A DNA stretch of 14,287 nucleotides from Bacillota bacterium (GTDB lineage: Bacteria; Bacillota; Clostridia; Christensenellales; Christensenellaceae): positions 1 to 14,287 of the forward strand of contig JAEWMJ010000040.1 in the NCBI GenBank assembly GCA_023393165.1, written 5' to 3'. The notes below the pieces were generated by a model. That model searched no databases and was not told where the DNA came from. It saw nothing but the letters and a program-made list of their open reading frames with translations. Positions 1 through 5,488 of the stretch are shown in pieces. A program made the translations under genes and the position numbers. The first letter of the stretch is position 1, and each line of letters begins with the position of its first letter.

Positions 1-170
1 ACCGCCGCCGATGGCGGATGCAGGGAGGCGAACGCTAGCGTCACTCATAAAAGAATTCTGACGCGACGCGTGAACCCATAATGAAGCGGGAAATCGGAAT
101 CTCCCTTCCGTCCTCCTGACGAAAAAATAAACAGTAATACCAAAAAAGATTGCTAAAATAAAAAACGGCG
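1..170. repeat. Dispersed repeat, copy R1 (partial at window edge)
   Basis: This stretch shares blocks, in the same order and orientation, with 2621-2820. The shared blocks are a GACCGCCGCC..GGCGGAT start, a 'gcg.gaa.ccata..gaag.ggg' block, and an 'aatcggaatct.ccct' block followed by 'cctgacgaaaaaa' and 'taatacc/gaatacc'. R1 lacks the roughly 60-80 bases that separate the blocks in R2. It continues past the left edge of the window. A minus-strand ORF runs through it but has no ribosome binding site, and its similarity to the R2 ORF follows from the DNA repeat, so it is not called. Both copies lie upstream of an HTH plus SLOG gene pair. The family is not recognised by name. Confidence 0.6.
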
Positions 171-340
171 GAAAAAGTAATCCAATCATGACGCGCAATG
201 CGCGCCTCTACAATCAATCGCCAATGGCCCTGACACAATTCCCACTGCTATCAGAATCATGAAAAAACTATACAAAACTCCTCAACCGCCTACAGTAAGC
301 ATAGCCGAACGCTGTCAGCGCCGGATGAACAGCAAAGTCT

Positions 341-386
341 TTTCTCCCTCAACCGGATTTGCCGACAGCTCCCTCGTCAGAGGGAG
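341..386. repeat. CTCCCTC hairpin element (REP/MITE-like)
   Basis: CTCCCTC occurs at 344-350 and 369-375, and the second occurrence pairs with GAGGGAG at 380-386 across a 4-base loop. The order CTCCCTC-a-ccgg-n-gccgacag-CTCCCTC-gtca-GAGGGAG resembles short intergenic repeats common in gut Clostridia; that comparison is from memory and was not searched. It lies just downstream of the regulator gene ending at 415 and could act as a weak terminator, but it lacks a T-tract on the minus strand. Confidence 0.4.
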
Positions 387-414
387 AGAAAGCGAAACTT
401 TCATATTAACCTAT

Positions 415-660
415 TTATTCTCTTCCCAATAACCAATCAACCGATACATCAAGAACATTCGAAAGTGCATTTATCTCAAAATCTGAAACCGGGCGTTTCT
501 GTCCCTCCAGCAATGAAAGCGCGGGAATACTAATATCAACACCTTCGGTTTGAAGCTTTGCCAACAATTCCACTTGCTTCATACCGAGCTTCTTTCGCGC
601 CTCAGTCACTCGAGCGCCAACCATATTCTTATCACCAAGCTCAAGCTTTCGTGTTTTCAA
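415..660 (-). CDS. XRE-family HTH transcriptional regulator (81 aa)
   Basis: A short DNA-binding protein consisting almost wholly of one helix-turn-helix domain: VTEARKKLGMKQVELLAKL is helices 1-2, the recognition region is around ISIPALSLLEGQKRPV, and the C-terminal helix ends in VSVDWLLGRE. The start used is TTG at 660 with AAGGATGG upstream. An ATG at 624, preceded by GGTGAT at 6 bases, would give 69 residues, but the N-terminal lead (KTRKLELGDKN) resembles that of related clostridial regulators, as far as I recall. It is divergent from the SLOG gene at 771, and the 110-bp intergenic region carries a large palindromic operator. I therefore infer that it represses both itself and the SLOG gene. 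Its domain is certain; the target is inferred. Confidence 0.8.
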   Translation of the reverse strand: MKTRKLELGDKNMVGARVTEARKKLGMKQVELLAKLQTEGVDISIPALSLLEGQKRPVSDFEINALSNVLDVSVDWLLGRE

Positions 661-702
661 TGCTGTATACCATCCTTGAACTTAGTATATTTCAATTACA
701 TC

Positions 703-765
703 TTTTCAAATTTGGTATTACCAAATATAATTAAATTATATTTGGCTACACCAAATTTAAGTAGG
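703..765. promoter_or_regulatory. Divergent promoter with 51-bp quasi-palindromic double operator
   Basis: Bases 708-758 form a palindrome centred on A733 with 3 mismatches in 25 pairs. Inside it are two 17-bp sites of the form ATTTGG-N5-CCAAAT (710-726 and 740-756), centres 30 bp apart, so they lie on nearly the same helix face. On the plus strand TATAAT (726-731) follows a weak -35 TTTTCA (703-708) by 17 bp, with operator 1 exactly in the spacer. On the minus strand TATAAT (740-735) has a weak -35 TACTTA (763-758), with operator 2 in that spacer. The arrangement suggests one dimeric regulator, probably the HTH protein at 415-660, shutting both directions. Confidence 0.75.
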
Positions 766-770
766 CGCAT

Positions 771-1297
771 ATGAAACAAACTACATGCAGCATTATAGGA
801 TATCCGATAAATAAGTTTACTTTCAGATATGACGAGACGCAAGAAAATTGTATCAAACTAAAAATGAAGCTGGCGGTCCATATCGAAGAAATGCGCAACA
901 AGGATGTTACCACACATTTTTTGCAAGCATGGCGCAGATTGAGGGCATCTGGGGAGCGGAGATCGTCCTTGACCTAAAAAGGGCTTATCCCGACGATCAA
1001 ATACGACTGGTTGCAATCGCCGCCGATAATAAACGGATCAGCCGCTGGCCCCCATATTACCGTGAGCGTTATTTTAATATTTTAGAAAAAGCAAATCAAA
1101 CAATCATATTGCAGAAACATTACGCCAGAAACCCATTTCACAGCTGCGGCTGCTTTATGGCGGACGTTTCCGCGCATATGATTGCAATATTTAACGGAAA
1201 ACCCGGCACAACAAGGCACACCGTAAAATATGCGCGAAAAAACAAGCTGGAAATTGTGCTGATAAATCCCAAAGATATTACAAGGACGCCTGTTTGA
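771..1297 (+). pseudogene. SLOG/DUF1273 (YpsA-like) gene, copy 1, frameshifted
   Basis: This is a close paralogue of the intact gene at 3539-4087, nearly identical at the DNA level. It encodes the same N-terminus (MKQTTC.IIG.PINKFTFRY) up to about 910, and from about 917 it continues in another frame with ASMAQIEGIWGAE and then CGCFMADVSAH. Two extra bases in a CACACA run (911-916) cause the shift. The first frame stops at 977. The copy is further degraded: its ribosome binding site is AAGTAGG where the intact copy has AAGGAGG, and a TGG codon of the other copy is TGA here, ending the protein at 1297, eight residues early. A T-TTT-TTG heptamer (917-923) in phase with the first frame could in principle restore the frame by -1 slippage. 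Simple decay is the more likely reading. Confidence 0.75.
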
Positions 1298-1378
1298 CCC
1301 CTAAAATCGGACGACAGCTAAACAATCCGGATATTTCTATGATCTAATTGGAGTTACAAATATTGCAATCTGGCTATG

Positions 1379-2377
1379 CTACCGGAATTGCGTTTGAATA
1401 ACCCTGTTCATCCGCTCTTTCTCTTCCTGTGATGCAAAAGACATATTGATGGAATTCAAGATAATTTTTTTCAGTTCATGTGTGTTGAATTGAAAGTGGT
1501 GAACAAGTATGCCCAGCTCCCTGCTCAAATCGGTATTGGATACAACGGGATCGTCTGTGCAGACCGCGATCTTCACGCCTTTTTCATAAAACAGTCTGAC
1601 AGGATATTCCTCCCAGCTGTTTACGCTGTGGGTCTGCAGATTGCTGGTTGGGCACATTTCAATGCCGACCCCTTTTTCGGCAATAAAATCGATCAATTTC
1701 GGATCATTTTTAGCTTTTATACCATGGCCTATTCTGGACGCGCCATATTCTATCGCAAGCATAATATTGTTCTGGTCTCCGGTTTCCCCGGCATGTATTG
1801 TATAAGGAATGCCGTATTTCCGGGCAAAAAGAAAGATATCCTTATATAAGTACAACGGATAGGCCGCTTCATCCCCTGCCAAATCGATTGCAGCCACGCC
1901 TTTTTGCATGAATTCCCTGGCGGTTTCGACAACCTCCAGATTTTGGTCAATCGTATGGTGGCGCATGCATATCAATATGGCGTGCGCAATAGTCCCTGTT
2001 TTTTTCTGGCCGTCCGCCAGGCCAAGCAAAACGTTTTCAACCACTTGCCCGCAAGCAAGCCCATTAAGACGCATAATTTGGGGAGCGAACCGCACTTCTA
2101 TGTAAATCACGCCGTCCCTCGCTGCGTTTTCCACGGCCTCAGCGGCAACCCTTCGCATGGCCTCAGGAGTTTGGATGCATTGAAGGGTTAAATCAAATTT
2201 TGTTAAATATTCCGTGAGATCGCGGCAGGAAGTTTCAACCTGTATTTGTTGTTTTATATAAGACAGCGGCTTTTCCTCTCCTTTTTGTTTTAATAAATCA
2301 AAAATTGTTTCGGGGGTCACCGCGCCGTCCAAATGGCAGTGCAACTCTATTTTGGGAACCTTTTTTAAATCCTGCAT
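1379..2377 (-). CDS. add: Adenosine deaminase
   Basis: Hydrolyses adenosine or deoxyadenosine to inosine and ammonia in cytosolic purine salvage. The 332-residue length is normal for bacterial ADA. All signatures are present: zinc ligands H13 and H15 in ELHCHLDG, substrate region DLAGDE (165-170), H195 and catalytic E198 in IHAGETG, H218 in GHG, CPTSN (242-246), and zinc ligand D275 with D276 in CTDDP (the usual form is NTDDP). The ATG at 2377 follows GAGGTGA at a short spacing. No purine-riboswitch sequence is visible upstream. The gene stands alone between the two regulator-SLOG modules, transcribed against the SLOG genes. Adenine or 6-aminodeoxyfutalosine deaminases are related alternatives, but the overall motif set favours adenosine deaminase. 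Confidence 0.93.
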   Translation of the reverse strand: MQDLKKVPKIELHCHLDGAVTPETIFDLLKQKGEEKPLSYIKQQIQVETSCRDLTEYLTKFDLTLQCIQTPEAMRRVAAEAVENAARDGVIYIEVRFAPQIMRLNGLACGQVVENVLLGLADGQKKTGTIAHAILICMRHHTIDQNLEVVETAREFMQKGVAAIDLAGDEAAYPLYLYKDIFLFARKYGIPYTIHAGETGDQNNIMLAIEYGASRIGHGIKAKNDPKLIDFIAEKGVGIEMCPTSNLQTHSVNSWEEYPVRLFYEKGVKIAVCTDDPVVSNTDLSRELGILVHHFQFNTHELKKIILNSINMSFASQEEKERMNRVIQTQFR

Positions 2378-2620
2378 TTATGTCACCTCGCGCCTTATAG
2401 AAAAATTTGTTGGTTATAAACATAATCCGATTATCTATTATTTTCGACATTCAATCAGAAAACCTTTTAATGGTAAAAGTGTTTATTCTTGAAATTAACT
2501 CAAAAATGTACCGTAAAACTATTCGTAGCATTACAATAAGCAATACAGCGTAATCTTGGCTGAAGCATTCCTTGGGGAGTTTGACCTTGGGCCCCTGCGG
2601 GTCGTTTTAAGGAGAAAACG

Positions 2621-2820
2621 GAGTGACCGCCGCCAGCGGCGGATAAAGGGAACGCAGTTTTCACTGAGCATGAGATGAGCGCAAGTGCTTAGCCCAAAAG
2701 CTTGCTTACAAGTTGCGCGAATCCATAGCGAAGTGGGAGGCGGAACCCTGGGGACTAAAAATCGGAATCTTCCCTGGACCCCCTGACGAAAAAAATAAAA
2801 AGAATACCAAAAATAAATCA
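2621..2820. repeat. Dispersed repeat, copy R2
   Basis: Longer copy of the element seen at 1-170. It opens with a GC-rich inverted repeat (CCGCCGC 2627-2633 with GCGGCGG 2636-2642) and ends with 'cctgacgaaaaaa' followed by an A-rich tail. The internal portion (about 2655-2755), absent from R1, contains 'gcgcaagtgcttagcc', 'aagcttgcttacaag' and 'ccatagcgaagtggga'. The 5' extent is uncertain; related sequence may begin near 2560. A minus-strand ORF (2531-2821) spans it without a credible ribosome binding site and is regarded as spurious. It could be a non-autonomous element or a structured RNA. Confidence 0.6.
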
Positions 2821-2957
2821 TAGGGTGTCTAAGTATGTAACTGTTTTAGAGTATAGGCAAAGCAATTAAACAATTACCAAGAAATAGTATGTATCGTACG
2901 TTGGGACTTCACAGTTAGTATAGGCCATCCAAGAACCATACCCTTTGTTTACATCTG

Positions 2958-3272
2958 CTATTTCTTTCCGATAAGTCCCTTCACTATTCCGGAAATATTG
3001 GCAAGGGCCTGTTCATCCAATTTTTTTAAATCAGCAATAAGATCGGTAAGCTGTTTTGGATATGCATTATCCTTATCAAAAAAATCTTTTGGAGTTATAT
3101 TAAGATATTCGCAAATGAAGAAAAATGCCGTCATAGAGGGATACGCTTTTTGGTTTTCAATCTTGTTTATATAATTTGCACTCTGCCCTATTGATAAGCT
3201 CATGTCCCGAGCCGAAACGCCTTTCGCTGTTCTCAAGCTTGCAAGGCGCTCACTAAAAAAATCATCATACAT
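2958..3272 (-). CDS. XRE-family HTH regulator with C-terminal extension (104 aa)
   Basis: Residues 6-60 form an XRE helix-turn-helix: ERLASLRTAKGVSARDMSLS, then IGQSANYINKIENQKAYPSM with recognition helix SANYINKIE, then ICEYLNITPKDFFD. Residues 70-104 form a helical tail (LTDLIADLKKLDEQALANISGIVKGLI) that may mediate dimerisation. The ATG at 3272 follows AGGTG at about 7 bases. It is clearly a different protein from the regulator at 415-660, although both occupy the same place beside a SLOG gene. It is separated from the SLOG start by 266 bp and has its own promoter at 3297-3325, so its link to the downstream operator is uncertain. Confidence 0.85.
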   Translation of the reverse strand: MYDDFFSERLASLRTAKGVSARDMSLSIGQSANYINKIENQKAYPSMTAFFFICEYLNITPKDFFDKDNAYPKQLTDLIADLKKLDEQALANISGIVKGLIGKK

Positions 3273-3296
3273 AATCTTTTCACCTGCCTTTGTATC

Positions 3297-3325
3297 ATTA
3301 TAGGATGCATAAAACCGAATTTCAG
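3297..3325 (-). promoter_or_regulatory. Sigma-A promoter for the 2958-3272 regulator
   Basis: On the minus strand a perfect TATAAT (3302-3297) is preceded by a 17-bp spacer and CTGAAA (3325-3320), four of six matches to TTGACA. It lies 25 bases before the start codon at 3272, with the AGGTG ribosome binding site between them. Confidence 0.55.
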
Positions 3326-3480
3326 GGAATCCGTTTCGCCATTTTTGTTGACGCAGGGAATTATTTGATTTATCATTGCGTTATCCGCATAATTTATGGG
3401 TGCAAAAAGGCAAAGTGACATGAGTACATGAGTTCAAAACTTATTGTGCGACAGGACAAGGGCCCATCCCTGCCGAAAAC

Positions 3481-3535
3481 TTGACTATGTTTGGTAATCC
3501 CAATTATATTTGGCTGCACCAAATTTAAGGAGGCG
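3481..3535 (+). promoter_or_regulatory. Promoter, twin operators and RBS of SLOG copy 2
   Basis: TTGACT (3481-3486), 17 bp, TTATAT (3504-3509) form the promoter. A degraded operator GTTTGG-N5-CCAATT (3489-3505) fills the spacer, and a perfect ATTTGG-N5-CCAAAT (3508-3524) covers the -10 end and start region. Compared with the copy-1 region, 11 bp between the sites are missing, so operator centres are 19 instead of 30 bp apart, a change of about one helical turn. AAGGAGG (3527-3533) is an ideal ribosome binding site for ATG at 3539. Confidence 0.7.
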
Positions 3536-3538
3536 CAT

Positions 3539-4087
3539 ATGAAACAAACTACATGCTGCATTATAGGACATCCGATAAATAAGTTTACTTTCAGATATAA
3601 CGAGACGCAAGAAAAATGTATCAAGCTTAAAATGAAGCTGGCGGTCCATATCGAAGAAATGCGCAACAAGGGCGTGATCACATTCCTTGCAAGCATGGCG
3701 CAGATTGAGGGCATCTGGGGAGCGGAGATCGTACTTGACCTGAAAAGGGCTTATCCTGACGATCAAATACGTTTAGTTGTAATCATCGCCGATAAGAAAC
3801 GGCTCAGCCGCTGTCCCCCATATTACTGTGAGCGTTATTTTAATATTTTAGCAAAAGCAAATCAAACAATCATATTGCAGAAACATTACGCCAAAAATCC
3901 ATTTCACAGCTGCGGCTGCTTTATGGCGGACGTTTCCGCGCATATAATTGCAATATCTAACGGAAAATCCGGCGCAACAAGACACACTCTGAAGTACGTG
4001 CGAAAAAACAGGCTGGAAATAGTGCTGATAAATCCCAAAGATATTACAAAGACGCCTGTATGGCCCCTAAAACTGTTTGATAGATAA
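3539..4087 (+). CDS. SLOG/DUF1273 (YpsA-like) nucleotide-binding-fold protein, copy 2
   Basis: 182 residues, about the usual length for DUF1273/YpsA-type SLOG proteins, which have a Rossmann-like fold related to DprA and LOG and are thought to bind nucleotides or nucleotide derivatives. The order of elements fits: CCIIGHPINKF (6-16; usual form C.FTGHRP.KL), LKMKLAVHIEEM (30-41), SMAQIEGIWGAEIVLDLKRAYP (52-73; usual form GMA.G.D.WAAE), CGCFMADVSAHIIAI (125-139) and NGKSGATRHTLKYVRK (141-156). The family's Arg in GHR.P and the Gly and Asp of the G.A.G.D loop are replaced, so the ligand may differ. ATG at 3539 is chosen over an upstream TTG in frame at 3491 because AAGGAGG precedes it at 5 bases. 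The function is unknown. Two operators of the same type as in copy 1 cover its promoter. Confidence 0.8.
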   Translation: MKQTTCCIIGHPINKFTFRYNETQEKCIKLKMKLAVHIEEMRNKGVITFLASMAQIEGIWGAEIVLDLKRAYPDDQIRLVVIIADKKRLSRCPPYYCERYFNILAKANQTIILQKHYAKNPFHSCGCFMADVSAHIIAISNGKSGATRHTLKYVRKNRLEIVLINPKDITKTPVWPLKLFDR

Positions 4088-4228
4088 ACAATAATGTTAG
4101 TATATACTTGACTTTTAACAAAGTCTGACGATTCTTATGACTTATTTAGCTCAGCAACCACGAGAACCGTCCCTCTGGTTACCTCTGGTTACATCTTACA
4201 AAATTGTAAGCTGAAATTCACGTGAGAG

Positions 4229-4277
4229 TAAGGAGCCAGTGCTATCCTGCCTGATGGAAAGGCAGGATTTTCTATGA
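4229..4277 (+). promoter_or_regulatory. Leader with 12-codon ORF and RBS-masking hairpin
   Basis: ATCCTGCC (4244-4251) pairs perfectly with GGCAGGAT (4261-4268) across a 9-base loop. The right arm contains the AGGA that serves the ATG at 4274, so a closed hairpin would hide it. A strong TAAGGAG (4229-4235) stands upstream of GTG at 4239, only 3 bases away, which opens a 12-codon frame that runs through the hairpin and ends TGA at 4275-4277, overlapping the downstream start as ATGA. Translation of the leader could open the hairpin and couple to the next gene. This is inferred; the spacing before GTG is shorter than normal. Confidence 0.4.
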
Positions 4278-4822
4278 GTCTTATGTTATATTCTAAATTT
4301 ACCAAATACGCAATGCTTCGGGCTACAATTCTTGGACTGATGGGAGTTGTAACACTCTTATTCCCGGAATCTCTTTTAAGCGGTATGATTTATGTAATTG
4401 CCGGATATGCCCTTCTTAACGGCGCTTTGAGCGTTGCCAGTTTTGTTGCCGACAAAAACGAAACAAAAACCCCCGTAAATTACTTGAACCTTGCTGGTGC
4501 TGCGCTGATGATTATATTGGGGCTTTTCTCAATCGTTTATTACCGTTATCTGGTCAGGACACTTCCTGTTTTTTTTGGTGCGTTGACGATGCTTGAGGGC
4601 GCTGTTTATTTTGTTGCTTCTCTTGGCGCAAGAACGAAATTAAAAGCGGTCCTCATTCTTTTTGCGATTTTGATTGCCATAGGCGGCATTATCCTTATCA
4701 TCTTTACTTTTGGATTTGGAGGATTGCAAACTCTCTCGCGGATTTTTGGCGGTCTTTTGCTGATTTCCTGCGTATATGAGCTTATAGCTTACCAGGCGTA
4801 TCGAAAGATTGCCAAAAATTGA
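4274..4822 (+). CDS. HdeD/DUF308 family multi-pass membrane protein
   Basis: 182 residues, dominated by about six hydrophobic segments: around 12-32, 35-55, 69-88, 94-113, 122-145 and 150-172. Short polar loops (DKNETKTP near 61-68; GARTKLK near 117-123) separate them. This repeated two-helix arrangement with conserved Gly (LGLMGVVTLLFPE, ILGLFSIVYYRYLV) is typical of HdeD/DUF308 proteins. HdeD itself is linked to acid resistance in E. coli; no such role can be claimed here. Start ATG 4274 has AGGA at 6 bases; ATG at 4283 is possible. It is preceded by a leader hairpin. It converges with the phage block to its right, and no clear terminator lies between them. Confidence 0.7.
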   Translation: MSLMLYSKFTKYAMLRATILGLMGVVTLLFPESLLSGMIYVIAGYALLNGALSVASFVADKNETKTPVNYLNLAGAALMIILGLFSIVYYRYLVRTLPVFFGALTMLEGAVYFVASLGARTKLKAVLILFAILIAIGGIILIIFTFGFGGLQTLSRIFGGLLLISCVYELIAYQAYRKIAKN

Positions 4823-4874
4823 TTTAGAGGTACGATTATAAATCTTTAGAGGTAAACTCCTATGCAAATGCATA
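4823..4874. repeat. TTTAGAGGTA direct repeat plus TATGCA-AA-TGCATA palindrome
   Basis: TTTAGAGGTA occurs at 4823-4832 and again at 4845-4854, 22 bp apart, immediately after the stop of the membrane-protein gene. A palindrome TATGCA-AA-TGCATA follows at 4861-4874. The group sits exactly where the phage-derived block ends, so it may mark an old insertion or deletion junction. No matching copy was found on the other side of the block (6995-7160). Confidence 0.35.
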
Positions 4875-4884
4875 CATCAAACGC

Positions 4885-5418
4885 CTATTTCGCCCATTCC
4901 CTGATCTCCTTAGCCATCTCCACCCTTATTACCTTTTCTTCTTCATCCGCCTTATTATTCAATAACCCAAGATGCCGCATCAAAAGCTCTATCGCCTTCA
5001 GCTTATCGTACAATTTGACTTCAACGCCACATACCCGCTGCCTGACGCCGGCCAGAGCGGCGATCTTTTCACTGTCTATTTCGTCCGTGGGTTTTATTCT
5101 GACCATACTCACCTCGGTCGGGTTGCCCTCGCTGTCCCTGCCCTTCCGGGTAGTCACCTGCACGAAATCCGCCGCGTTTGCCTTTGCTATGATCATGAGC
5201 TCATTTATGATATCTTCCGCGGCAATATTAAGACGCTTTTCACGCTCGCGCATCAGCTTTTTGATTTCCGCCTTTATAAGCGGCCTGGCCATCAGTTTGC
5301 ACGCGCAGATCCTTGCGTTTTGGGGTCTGTACCCCGCGCGGACCGCCGCCTTCGACGCGTTAAGATCTATGAGGTATTCCCTGCAGAACACCTTTTGCCT
5401 GTCCGTCAGCTTTTCCAT
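4885..5418 (-). CDS. Phage terminase small subunit (Terminase_2 family)
   Basis: DNA-recognition subunit of a phage packaging motor. Residues 1-60 match the family pattern: LTDRQKVFCREYLIDLNASK, then AAVRAGYRPQNA, then a conserved helix ending PLIKAEIKKLMRERE. This is the N-terminal helix-turn-helix that binds pac/cos DNA. The rest includes an acidic-basic helical region for oligomerisation, then the C-terminal KAIELLMRHLGLLNN and EIREWAK segments. Start ATG 5418 is preceded by GGGAGG at 8 bases; the longer frame reaching 5499 overlaps no better signal. Length 177 aa is typical. The gene starts 70 bp after the recombinase stop with no terminator between, so they may be co-transcribed. No large subunit follows, so it is orphaned and probably non-functional in packaging. 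Confidence 0.88.
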   Translation of the reverse strand: MEKLTDRQKVFCREYLIDLNASKAAVRAGYRPQNARICACKLMARPLIKAEIKKLMREREKRLNIAAEDIINELMIIAKANAADFVQVTTRKGRDSEGNPTEVSMVRIKPTDEIDSEKIAALAGVRQRVCGVEVKLYDKLKAIELLMRHLGLLNNKADEEEKVIRVEMAKEIREWAK

Positions 5419-5488
5419 GTCCACCGCCTCCCGTTTATCCGTTTGGTTATACGGTAACACGAAAGGAGTGCCGGTTATCATCATTATT

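Noticed and set aside
2378..2530. Possible purine riboswitch upstream of add
   Set aside because: The region is AT-rich and none of the conserved purine-riboswitch core sequences or a three-way junction could be drawn.
2531..2821. Minus-strand frame of 96 codons
   Set aside because: It covers the dispersed repeat R2, has no RBS, and its resemblance to a frame in R1 follows from the DNA repeat.
3394..3766. Minus-strand frames opposite SLOG copy 2
   Set aside because: Shadows of the SLOG gene without start signals.
4150..4200. CTCTGGTTAC direct repeat near 4170-4192 as an operator
   Set aside because: A single short tandem duplication with no symmetry or link to a promoter.
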